This document shows positions 24,120 to 35,130 of a stretch of DNA of 64,000 nt, in pieces (positions within the stretch are counted from its first letter, which is position 1; each line of letters begins with the position of its first letter). Origin of the DNA: Lutjanus erythropterus (lineage: Eukaryota; Chordata; Actinopteri; Lutjaniformes; Lutjanidae); the NCBI GenBank assembly GCA_020091685.1, contig CM034599.1, forward strand, positions 32,217,920-32,281,919, read 5' to 3'. Below the pieces are notes generated by a model. That model was not told where the DNA came from. It searched no databases and saw only the letters and a list, made by a program, of their open reading frames with translations. The position numbers and the translations under genes are program-made.

Positions 24120-25274
24120 AGACTGTCAGAGAGCTTCTTTTTATGTGTGTATTTGAGTGCTTTTTCACATTGTGTATTGCGTGGGAAAGAATGAGGCCGC
24201 TGCACTGTGTGCTAGCGTGTGTGGATGGGTGTATGGAGTGAGAGGAGGATATAAGTGGAAGTGAAACAAGTGCACAGTCCACACACGGGGTGTATTTCAA
24301 AGAAAAACAAGAGTTTTCAGCACAACTGAAAGGAAAAGTAAACTGCTGTGAAACCACACAGTGGAGATACGGTTCGAGTCAGTATGTGGGTAAGCAAAAC
24401 AGACAATAGACAGTTGCATGTTGTGAAATAACCACAATGCATTCATAAACATGGAGCCAGTGGTTCCTGATGGAAGGAGACGCACACACTGAAGGAGGTT
24501 TATTTAAATACAACACATGCATGATTGTGTATATGTGAGTGCGTATGCAAACAGTGCGTCAGGCCCATCCATTTAGCAAACAGTGTGACGGCATCATTTC
24601 AGGACTGACTCAGTGGTTTCGGAACCCTCTGGGGTGGCTTTTAGCACCAGCAACAGGAGCTCTTGTTTTTGTTGCCTCCGCCGCGTTGCCTCATTCTCTC
24701 TGTGGCAGCTCGTTTTCCTCCCTGTCAAACAGAATCACTGTGATTCCTCTTTTGGTACCAGTCTGAATATTCAAACATTTAACATCCATTCAGATGACAG
24801 ATTGTGCCTCTTTTTAACAAGAGGTTTCTGAGGAAAATGATAAGTAGCTTTGAGGACACAGCAGGGGCTGATAAATCATCTCGACTCAATCAAATTCAAC
24901 AACTCAACATTTCTTATTGCTCAGAGAGTTAAAGAGGCAGTAATAAAAGTTTTTACTGCCCTGTCATATTTGTCCTCTGCTGACCAGGGAGACACCTCAG
25001 ATTTATGGTTGTGTTACACACAAGTTGGTGTTGCCTTCACATTACAGTGAAAACAGTTGTGTTTGTAAATGCACTACCGTCTTTGGGGGTAATCTAATAG
25101 ATCTGTTTCCTCAGTTTTTTGTGCTGCTTGGGTGGGAGGACTTTGAGCTGGCTCATTTTTTAAGGCTGTAGTCATGATAGTTAGTCACCCTATCATTGAT
25201 GGGCTGAATCCTTAACCAGTTGTTTTTGAGCTGATTTTTGCAGCAATATTTGTCATTTTGTTTTGGTACTGTAA

Positions 25275-25610
25275 TGGTCTGCCTGAGTGACAGCCGCTGC
25301 TCTGTGCCGCGCTCTCATCCAGCAGCACAGAACGCACACGCACAGCCGGGTGATGAGGGCGCCGAGCTGGGTGAGGAGTGAGAAGTAAACAGCCTGCAGA
25401 CTTAGACTCCTTGCACTCTTTTCACACGGTGAATTAAGGATTTAATTCAACCAAACCAGAGGTGGTGATTGCTGGAAGAGTGGACAGACTAACAAAGACA
25501 GTTCAGGCGAGTTTTACATCTATTTCTGTTGAGTTTGAATTAAGTGCGTTTTAGGAGGAGTTGGATGGGCTGAGGATGGCCGGTTGGAAATTTCTAACAC
25601 ATCACCCAAC
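25275..25610. repeat. dispersed repeat related to the 17950-18480 element
   Basis: GACAGCCGCTGCTCTGTGCC and the sequence that follows align with 6262-6760. TTAAGGATTTAATTCAACCA and GGTGGTGATTGCTGGA align with the core of the long inverted repeat at 18245-18290. The end contains TGGATGGGCTGAGGATGGCC. Confidence 0.6.
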
Positions 25611-25654
25611 CTTATTTATAGGTATAGTGTAGCCAAAAGCTTACTACAACTACA

Positions 25655-25735
25655 ACTTTTAATTTTGCATTTTTTTAAGTCTGAAAATAATCAGCAGATT
25701 TAATTACCCAATAATGAAAATGTTTAGTTGCAGGC
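25655..25735 (-). mobile_element. short fragment of a GGGCTGCAACTAA-type element
   Basis: Reverse strand reads GGCCTGCAACTAAACATTTT and then TGGGTAATTAAATC, a decayed terminus. Only about 80 bases remain. Confidence 0.45.
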
Positions 25736-28700
25736 CTAAATGTAACAGCACTTCTGCTTAAAGCACAGATTTTCAGTACTCCTTTCACCGCTGCATATAG
25801 GTGTCGCTCATCGACCTTTGCTTCCATCTTTTCTGTCGTACTCCATTAATGGTGGTTTGTAAAGCAGTGATAGCTGCAGTAATCTTTAAAGACTATTTAA
25901 ACCAGTCATTCAGGTAAAACCTCAAGAACAGATTCCACAGACCTTTGAGACTTTCATTCACACAAAGTCTGTCTTGCCTTATAAATGCATGTCAGGACAC
26001 CAGCGTTTGGTGGGAGAGGAATAAAGAAGACAACTTATTCGTTTTCCAACACTTGAGAGTCGAATTGATCTCTCCTGGTCACAATACTGCCTCTTCAACC
26101 CACAGCCATGAACTTTGAAATATTGAAAAGTTTCATAATGGGCTGGTTTAGAGTGTTAAAAAGCTTTGCATGGTGTTCACTGTATTATTTATACCAATCA
26201 CACATTTCTTTTGGATCTTCACAGTGTTCCTTGTGGGGAGACATAGTTCTTGGACTGAGCTGGGGTTTGCTTGAGGATAACTTGAATTTGAGCAAATTCA
26301 AATCTTCAGGTCTACATATATGTGTATAGTTTCAGGTTCACGATCGCCAGGCCTAGAAAAGAATTTTAAGAATACATTTGATTATGATGGAAAAATGGGT
26401 ATTACATTTTGTGACTGCAGCAATATGAGACTGTAGGCAGATCTGAGGTTTCTCCTCCCCTGTCAGTCGTCTCCGGTTGGGATTCCTCTGCCCTGTCAGC
26501 CTCCCGCTGTGTGAACAAAGCAGACTTCTCACCCTGGTTCGGCTCGCAGCAGGACGCGCTCAGAAATTCGGCTGAAACGCTCCTGCCATCTCCTGAGTTA
26601 GCGGCTGGAAGGAAACTCTTTTTTTGGTAATTTTGTGTTTTGATTTGGCTTTGTAGTGAAAAGACAGAGAGAACGGCTGTCAAATTGTTGAGCGTTCAGT
26701 AATGCAGACAGAAAAACATGTTAGTTCTCAAAAGCTTGTCGTTTATTGTTCTTGAAGAGGCTTGCCATTAACATCCCTGGTGTGTTTTTAGCAGCTTTCC
26801 CCATGAAAAACATACTCAACAGTTGGTAAGGAAATATGTTGAGCTGATTTGTTGACAGTGTGAGACCAACATTACACATTTATATGAGTTTATTTGTTAT
26901 TACGCTCCGCCAATGGGAATAGCTGTTGCCGAGGCAACGCTTCCTCTCCCTGCGTGTGAGAGTGTGAGGAAAGGAGAATTCCGAGGAATGACACCCGGCT
27001 GTATTTTGGGCTGCAGTGTGTGGGCTGAGCAGCAGATAGCAGGGAGCTTCCTGTGACAATGGGTGGGAGGTTCACAGGACATATTGGCCTCCGTAGAAAT
27101 CCTATTTCCTGTCAAGCCATCTACTTAATAGTCTCTAGAACAGCCGCTGGGAGGTGAGACCTGTGATATCTGGTAGCAGAGAGAGGGAGCTCTACTGAAA
27201 ACCGTACTAATTTTGCTTTGTTGATGATGTTTGATGTGATCAGCAACACGGTTAAGTCCTAATGTCAGAAATTTTGGGGGGGAAAAATTAAATGGATTAA
27301 CTTATTACGACCTAAACTGTGATTGCAGATAATAAGAGGAGATAAAATGTAGAGGATGCTTCAAAAACATTGAAATCGTGGCTCTGAACTGTAAGCATAA
27401 CAAAGAGAAGTGCAGATCAGGAGGAGAATATTTCGAGCAGCTGTGTTGATAAAGTGGAGGACGGTGAAAAAGTTCTTGTGGCTACTTCTAAAGTGCCACT
27501 GTTCACTAAACCTGCAAACGGGGAAAAACAAAAAGCAGATAAGACTCGAGTTCCATCAAATTTGGATTCAATTGAAGCGGGACTTATGAGAAACAAACCT
27601 ACATCCTGCATGAACTGCCCGCAGTTGTAGCCATAGCCGTAGGGTTGGTCTACACTTTTGTGTTTTGACCTCAGTTGGGATGGTGGTACTTGAAGAGGCT
27701 AATTAAAGCTACAAGGAACTGTCATATTGTGTTGATTTTGGAGGCTTGTGTGGACAAAAGCCCTAGTGTTTCCGCTGCAATAATCACAAAATATAATATA
27801 TAATATATCAAAAATAAAATTATCTAAATTCAAATCCTCCTTTTATCAGGCTAACATGCTTCTTACTTTAACTTTGAAACCGTTTTTATCTGGTCCCTGA
27901 GGCAGGTATTAAAGATAACTGTAAAATAACAGCTGATCTCCTCAGATGATCTCCTCAGATGGTCTTGTTTGCTCAAATAGGTCATACAGAGGCAGTTTCA
28001 TAACCAGTTAAAAACTCCCTCTAGTAGCTTTAAGCCAAATACTGGAGCAGACTGGTAATACAGAATTTAACCACTAGGTGTTGTATGTGTCTCAGATGCT
28101 CCTGAATGGAACATAATGGCAGCCCATGAATTAGAGTGGAGTTGTGAGTTTGCTACAACAACAGCTTAACCTAAAAACTGACCCAACTTTAACCAGTAAT
28201 TGTCCAACAACTGTTTATGTTATAAAAAATGTTTGCCTTCTACATTAGACTCAACAGTAGGGTAACTCAGTCAGGCAACTAACTGACTGAAAATTTGCAT
28301 TTTTCATCGAAAGTGATGATGTTTTACACCAGAGAAGAAAATACACCCAGCTGCGGGGGAACATAATGAGACAGAGTCCACAGGTGCATGCTGGGATGGC
28401 AAGTGGGACGGGGGATGCATCAGCTGCAGCAGCAGCAAAGTGATCAGCCGTAGAGCGCAAGCGAGTGAGTTTGACAGCTGAAATAAACTGCTCAACTGGC
28501 AGCGGCCAACTCAGCCGATGCAGAGCAAAATGCCACTCGAGTCTCGTCTTAACGCTACAAAAGTGCTCGCCAGGAATACGTTTTGTTCAGAACGCGAGCA
28601 ATTAACAAACAAGTGTTCTCCATGTGAAATCTTAAATGTCAAATGTCACGATGCAAGTTGTTAAAATTTGTATATAAACAAGCACAAGCACACTAGACTC

Positions 28701-28774
28701 TCTTTTGAAAATTAATCCAAACATAGCAAATCAACATTAGCATATTACACTAAATTGGCCATTAGTAGCGCTTG
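25736..28774. other. gene-less stretch
   Basis: Holds the 13-base tandem duplication at 27935-27960 and an AT-rich patch at 27780-27815. No other recognisable feature. Confidence 0.5.
27935..27960. repeat. 13-base perfect tandem duplication
   Basis: GATCTCCTCAGAT occurs twice head to tail, then GG. It is consistent with a replication-slippage event. Confidence 0.9.
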
Positions 28775-28907
28775 ATCTTGGTGGGAATACTTGTGTCTCT
28801 GTAAATAAGATAAAATAGAGTACTGCCTAGACCTGCTCTATATGAAAAGTGCCCTGAGGTAACTTCTCTTATGATTTTTGCAATATAAATAAAACTGACT
28901 TGACTTC
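28775..28907 (+). mobile_element. 3' tail of an L2/Maui-like LINE
   Basis: TTGGTGGGAATACTTGTGTC..CTCTGTAAATAAGAT, GCCTAGACCTGCTCTATATG, GTGCCCTGAGGTAACTTCTC and AATATAAATAAAACTGACTT match the typical 3' end of a fish L2-type (Maui) retroposon. Only the last 130 or so bases are present: a 5'-truncated copy with no reverse transcriptase. Confidence 0.7.
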
Positions 28908-31900
28908 AGTGAATAGTTTCAGCTTTTTATGACTATTGTGTAATCTTGAAGTGAATATAAAAGAGTAATGTTGACTCTTATAAGCACTACAAGGGCAGTA
29001 AAAGAAAGCTGCATAGTTAGAACATACACTGTAAGCCCCTGGTGATAGTTATAAATAGCTGAGACAACATTTTGTGGTACACAAATGCTTCACATGCAGT
29101 ATAAAGACATACAGTCTGCGGAAATGTGAAGGAATCCTGATCAGACTCCACCTGCCCCCCCTTATCTCTCCTCTTGTCTCTTTTTATTCATGCAGTGTGG
29201 AGTGTGTGTCTCTGCACTCTTGTTTCTCGGGTGTTTGTCGGAGCTGTTAAACAGATTTAAAGCTGGTGTTTATTGTTGTGCTGCACCGCCCTGTTATTGC
29301 TGCATTCCCCCCATTCTTCTCCCCTCAGCACCCGCTAGCCAGATGGTGTCACTCCAGGAGCTAATTCAGCCCTCGCACATGTGTGCAACACAAACACTCA
29401 CAATCACACAAACACACTCGAAGCAACATACACAATGTGGGGATTTACTTAACTGCACACATGCACACTTTGCTGTACATAAAATAGCTGCGTTGCCTCT
29501 CACACAAACAGTAGCACAAATGCGCACACATACAGTGTAAAGCAATGAATGCAACCACAGTTATACTTGGCATGCACAGCATACGCAGCTCTTGTTATAC
29601 TTAAGCTGTTTACCCTGATATTGCATTTATTCATTAATTCACATGTGCACAGATGGGTAAGTTTCATAAACGTGTATAAACCGTACATGTTTACATACTC
29701 ACATATAAACAAGCAGCAGGTTACACAGCCATATGATCACTTGAAGGGTCATAAAAACTGCAGTTTCATTCCACTAGCTTAAAAAATACAAACAGATTGG
29801 TGTAGGGAGCAATAGAAGAGTGGGGAGGGAATGAAAGAGAGAAGAGGGAGACCTATCATTAAAATGCACACACATGTGCTACAGCAGTGTTGCCAGGTCA
29901 AGATAAAATCTCTAGGGCAACAGGCACTGGAAAACCACACAACAGGCTCCAAAACTACCAGAAACATCCCAATACTGGAGATATGTCTTGTTCCTGCTCT
30001 CTTGCGCACTTTCCTTTTCCTTTGCCAATTTTGAGGGCAGATGTCAATACATACTCAATTCCATATATATCTAACAAAATACGACCTGATATTGATAATG
30101 GCCTCCTTCAGCTGCCGTAGTTTAACTCTTTTCCAGCCAGCATTTATTAAAAAAAGTTGTCGACCAGCACCAGCATTTTTGACAAAATTCACGGATTTTC
30201 CAACACCCACAGAATATTCAGTTCTATGAATATTTTCACATCTTCTAGTTTCAGACACTTGTTCTAGTTTCATTCATTCTTTTTTTTAATAAGCACTTTG
30301 ATGTTGCTTGGTAGCATCAAAAAATCCACTTTTCAGACAAAAAACTGATAAAAGAATATTGAGTTCACGTTTTTATTTTTGTTTTTTTAGCACTTCATAT
30401 TATGTGTGTGACACAACTGTCACCAGTGTGGCTAACATTAGCTGTGTGTGTCCCCCGTACCCTAAAACTACTCAGTCACTAACTTTGTTTTGAGGCTTTT
30501 AGTACTTTGTTTACATGAGCTAAATCCAATCAAGAACTGATTAAGCATGTTATTTCATATCTTGGTTTGGAATAAAATATGACCTAAAATCTCTAAGCAC
30601 GTCTTTAGTTTATGAAAGTCTGTGTAAAGCAATAATGACTATATATGTTCTGAGTTTTTCACACCACAGAAACGTGTGTTATTAACCACTCAGCCAAATT
30701 TGAATGATTAAAAGAATTACTAAGTATTTAAATTAAGGTCTCAAAATCATGATAAAGAAAAAGTTTTCTCTGTTCTGAAACGTTGTAAAGATGGACGCTT
30801 CATCTAGCAGCTTTATTGGACTTCTACTAGACATGTGAGCCACCAGAACCAGAGGAAGGTGACCTATCCGCTCATTTGAGAATTAACATATTCCTCTCAA
30901 TCTGCAGCGGGATGGTTTTTCTTTCTTCAGCATTGAGTTGTTCATACTAAATTGAGCAGAAACTCTCAGGCTCATTTGGACTGAAAGAGACACTGAAGGT
31001 ACTTTCATAACTGACTGTGGTAGTTTAACTGTCTAACCTCTCAGTATTACCTAGTTCTCAGTCTTTTTATGTGTTTTCAGAAACTATTTTCTAACATTCA
31101 TAATGTATATAGAAGAAAAAGTCAGAATTTCCTTTACACAGATTTTGAATATGAGAAATATTATTATGACAAACCAAAGTCTAGAAAATATCATGTTCAA
31201 GGCTTCAGACAAGTGTCATTACTTTCAAAGCTGATGCTTTTACCCATAAGTCATCCTGACAGTTATTCCTACATGATTCAAATTCAGCATTATGTGCGTG
31301 GCTGCAAAGCAGAGAAAGCAAGCGCAGCAGCGAAGTGAACAACAGTGCGTGAAGCAGAAAGAGAAGGAAGTGACAAAGTGAGAGGGGAGGCCTGCTGGAA
31401 GCTTGGCTCCTGTTAGCTGGACGAGTGTAGCAGCAAGCTGACCTGCCAAGGATTAACACCTCACATCTCCTGTTCATTTCCCCCGCTCTGCTCTCCCATG
31501 ACACACTCCATACAGCGACAACCCCGAAAAACTAGCTTACCCTCACAAAGGATTAGGCCTTTTAACCGTGAAGTCAAATGAACAGGAAAAATACACCACA
31601 TTGATTAACAAAAGGTGAAAAGGATGTGGTTCATTTAATCCTTGTGCTAGCAAATTATGCAACATTGATCACTGTAGAAATGTGTGCTTTCTCTTGTTCA
31701 CCGCCTGATAAGCTTCTTGGCACACAATACGCTCTCTTTTCTCTCTTCGAAGCAATAACCTTCTGATTATATGCTTTGAGAGAAACATTGAGGCCGGGTA
31801 AATGAGTGTATGCTTTAAGTTAATCAAAGGTGTGTTTGATGTAGCTGACAGCGGCGTTAGATGGAAGGTGTACACTCAGCCGTCTCTGCAGAGCTTCACA

Positions 31901-32670
31901 TGCACAGGACTATAAAAGCTAGCAAGCATTGCATGATTAAATCAATCCAGTCTAAATCATGACAAGTCAGAGTGATTTATCTGACATGCCAAGAGCCGCG
32001 GTAATGCGTACAGAATCAGTCCAACAACTGAGCAATAAATCTACACAGGCATACCTCAGCCAGCTTAAAAGGAGCTAAACACCACTGAAGTGGTGCAACA
32101 AATGACTCTGGTCTGCTGGTTTTATATTACTGCATATGAATATATGGATATAGATGAGGGAACTTACTATTTGAATTTGGATCTCCTTGGATACTTTTCA
32201 CATATAGAAAACAGCACTCATCTCATTAACAGACGATGAATACAATTCTAAAAACAGTTTTCAGATGGTAAAGGCTTACTGAAGATTAGCTTTTGGTGAT
32301 AAATATAATGACTCCAGTGTCCCGAAATTTAAATGTTACACCAACACACACTAAAGAACACGCTGCGCTTTTATGGCTGAGAAATGTGATGCTGATAAGT
32401 AAAAGTGTACTGTGTAGGTTCATTAATATAAGGGTAAATTAAATCATGTTAAATCATGTTACAGAATTCAAACTGCATTGTTAAAATTTTAAATTCCTTC
32501 CCTGAATGAGCTCACAATCAATGATATTAATTAATAATGATTCATATTTTTAAAAATTTATTTTCCAGGAAATTCAGATGTCTGTTTCAAATACTTAAAG
32601 GCATTGTGTGTGTCCTTGATGTCTAATCAACATGTTGCATGCATTTCATTCCACATAAAGCAAGCCGTTA
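28908..32670. other. gene-less stretch
   Basis: Mostly AT-rich with degenerate ACACA words at 29380-29530. An acceptor-like tract ending TTCATGCAG at about 29194 is followed by an open frame, but no donor or coding character supports it. 31640-32100 is repeat-poor. Confidence 0.5.
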
Positions 32671-32727
32671 AAATATATTTATATATATATTTACCTACAT
32701 ACATACATACATATATATATGTGTGTT
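32671..32727. repeat. compound AT/ACAT/TATG microsatellite
   Basis: TATATTTATATATATATT, then four ACAT units, then ATATATATATGTGTGT. Such tracts are typically polymorphic. Confidence 0.9.
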
Positions 32728-33840
32728 TGCTAGCTTGCAGTTGACTTTCTCACTGCCTTTGTGCACATTTTATTATGTTTGTTGGCACACTGGCACCACC
32801 CATAACAGAATAGCATGACAAAAAATAGCAAGATGCAAATTGTGCTCCTTTGTGTGCTTCTACCTCCTTGTAAATATACTGATCGCAACAAAATGGAGAG
32901 CCTGTGTAAAAATATTGCTCCACGGTAGTGATGCACACAGTTCAATCTGATTCGGGTGTCAAGTTTGTAACTACAGTTTTTGTTTTGCTCCTTAAATGTC
33001 CCACAGTATTTGCTGCAGTTACATTACTGCACACATGGAAATGAAACTGAAAGCAGCTTCTTTAATCATTAAAGTAAACCGCTGACACACAGTAAAGAAA
33101 TCAACTGGAAAGCTTGTGCTGCTCAACATCATTTAAGTACTCGAGGTGTGGTTGTGGGTATGAACTCAGAGTCCATCCCTGCATCATTTCCCTGTAGGGT
33201 ACCTTTAACGGACACCGTCAGAAGTTCCTTTGAAACACCAACACAGAATAAAACAGAATATTATTTGATCCTTTGTACACTGTCTCCCTAAAATTAAACC
33301 ATGTTTAGAACAGAAGTTCAGACTCATGTCACACTGTTGTAACATGCCATTTAACACCTCTAGTTTCCATTTGGACTAAAACCTTATTTGAATTAACCTC
33401 AAATACTAAATCAGGGAGTAAAATTTACTTTGGAGCATGTTTAGATTTCAGCCACATTACATAATCGTTACAAAATGATGTTTATCTGATTGTCAGTTAT
33501 CACATTTTTAATGAAAATGGTGAATTATGCCTCATATTTCAGATTTGTCATATTTCAGAGAGACAGGTTTGTCTCTTGTTGAACCTGATGCATCTTCAGT
33601 GACACTTACAATGCAGTTTTGAAGTATTTAATTGACAGTTACTGTATGCCACAGCTCCGGTGTTGAGCAGTAGATAGTAGAGTGGTGAATTTTTAAGAGA
33701 GTCCCTGTAATCTCTCTGTGGCACTGCTTTATGTCGAGGGAGGTGTACCCTGCAGAGCTCTTTGTGTCTAAATAATTACTGGCCTCGGAAAGAAGAGAGT
33801 GCAGCGAAGAAAGCACAATGATGTGCATTAGACACCACCA
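32728..33840. other. gene-less stretch
   Basis: AT-rich intron-like sequence; nothing recognised. The last bases pass into the pyrimidine tract before the microexon candidate. Confidence 0.5.
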
Positions 33841-33895
33841 TCTCTCTTTATCTCCCTCTCTCTTTACTCACCCTGTCTATTTTTCTGCACTCCAG

Positions 33896-33904
33896 GCTCC
33901 ATTT
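33896..33904 (+). other. candidate 9-base microexon
   Basis: A pyrimidine-rich tract of about 50 bases (33841-33890) runs into TTCTGCACTCCAG at 33895. Nine bases (GCTCCATTT) follow, and then a near-consensus donor GTAAGA at 33905. Nine bases keep any reading frame; in the frame starting at the first base they read Ala-Pro-Phe. The TGC between the pyrimidine tract and the AG is the kind of motif known upstream of SRRM4 (nSR100)-dependent neural microexons. It lies on the same strand as the coding exon about 8.65 kb downstream. All of this could occur by chance, and no transcript evidence is available. Confidence 0.25.
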
Positions 33905-33947
33905 GTAAGACTTCTCTGCCTTCTGGTTTATGCATGCCTCATGAAGA

Positions 33948-33961
33948 CCCCCCCCCCCCCC
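33948..33961. repeat. C14 homopolymer
   Basis: Fourteen uninterrupted C, 43 bases after the microexon candidate. Confidence 0.95.
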
Positions 33962-34689
33962 TTTACCCTTTGCAAGCAACTTCAGGGTTGCTGACATTCC
34001 TCTGAGCAGAATCCATAAACCTTCCTTTGGGAGTTGAATGTGCTTCCTCGGTGGATCTCAAGGCCCCGGCATAACCGCGTAAAACCATGCACTTTATTGT
34101 TGCCGGCATGGAAACCTGTGTTGGATTTTATGCACTCATACTCTCACACGTACACACACTCTTACACGCACACACATGCTCCAGTCCCCATGCAGCCTGG
34201 AACAGCAACAAAGCTCTCCCGTACTGTTGCCAGGGTAACGTGGTCGGGTCAGAGTCGAGCGGTCTCTCTTGTTCCAGGCTGAACCACCCCCCCACCCCAT
34301 CGCAACCCCTCTTCTCATTCGCACTGTCTTGGTTTCCGTTTTCTCCATCCATCCTCCTCCTCCTCTCCTCTTTCCCTCTCTTCTGTTGTCGCTTTACCCC
34401 CGGCTCATCGTAACTTAAACCACTTCTTCTTTATGATCACTGTCACATTTCTGCCCCGGGCTGAACAGGCTAAAATGAGGAAGATTCACCACTCTGACCC
34501 TTTTATCTAATTGAGGTCTGTAGAAACGAGTGGCAGGTATCTGCTAAAACCTGCTAAAAATGTGTGGTTGATCATTTTCCCGTTGCCAGTAAACAAGCTT
34601 GCCTTTGTGTCTTTTTTTTCTGAATGGGATCTGGAAATCCAAGACTCAAACATGTCTCTGCAGGAGAGCAGAGAGAAAGATGTTTTTAA
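33962..34689. other. gene-less stretch, pyrimidine-rich in part
   Basis: ACAC-rich at 34141-34180 and CT-rich at 34340-34385. The open frames on both strands follow this composition. Confidence 0.5.
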
Positions 34690-35130
34690 ATGTCTCTGAG
34701 TGTTCATCTCTCAGTACTTTTGTAGCTTTTAGCCAAATCTCTGCAGTTTGACGTTTTGTTTCTGTCCTTTGTCACTGTTTCTACTTTCAGGTATCTACTA
34801 TAATTTTATTTATTTAAACAAGCACAGGACTTTGACCCAGTAGGCTGGGGATTTGAGTCCTGTGTGGACTCACATTGTGTGAGTGACGCCACCTCTGACA
34901 GGTAACATACAGAACATGGTTTTAAACCAAACCATGATCATTTCCTAATCATTGCCAAGTAGATTTATTCCCTAATCCTAACCAAGTAGTTTTTGTGCCT
35001 AAACCTGACCTAACTGCCTAAACCGAGCTGGAGACGATAAATATCTGTGACTACTGCAGAGTCATTTGACTCAAGAGTGAATGCTGATTGTACCCTTCCC
35101 CACTGAAGACAAGAGCCAGATGTTAGTGGG
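34690..35130. repeat. composite dispersed repeat, copy 3
   Basis: TAGCCAAATCTCTGCAGTTT, ACCAAACCATGATCATTTCC, CCTAATCCTAACCAAGTAG and GACTACTGCAGAGTCATTTG align with parts of copies 1 and 2. The order suggests one element of roughly 0.5-1 kb of which copies 1 and 2 are pieces. Confidence 0.6.

Larger units (their letters stand above)
23056..25274. other. gene-less stretch with inverted CA/TG tracts
   Basis: Contains the old repeat fragment at 23500-23810, the CA and TG tracts and a T-run at 23171-23185. The 193-codon minus-strand frame across 23776-24357 is Ser/His/Thr-rich because it reads through those tracts; it is not a gene. Confidence 0.55.

Noticed and set aside
23776-24357. 193-codon minus-strand frame, the longest open frame in the window
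   Set aside because: It is carried by the TG and CA tracts (Thr-His repeats) and shows no motif or splice signals.
29166-29540. Pyrimidine tract ending TTCATGCAG followed by a long open frame
   Set aside because: No donor at a sensible distance, Cys/Leu-rich then Thr/His-rich translation caused by ACAC words, and no coding-type codon bias.
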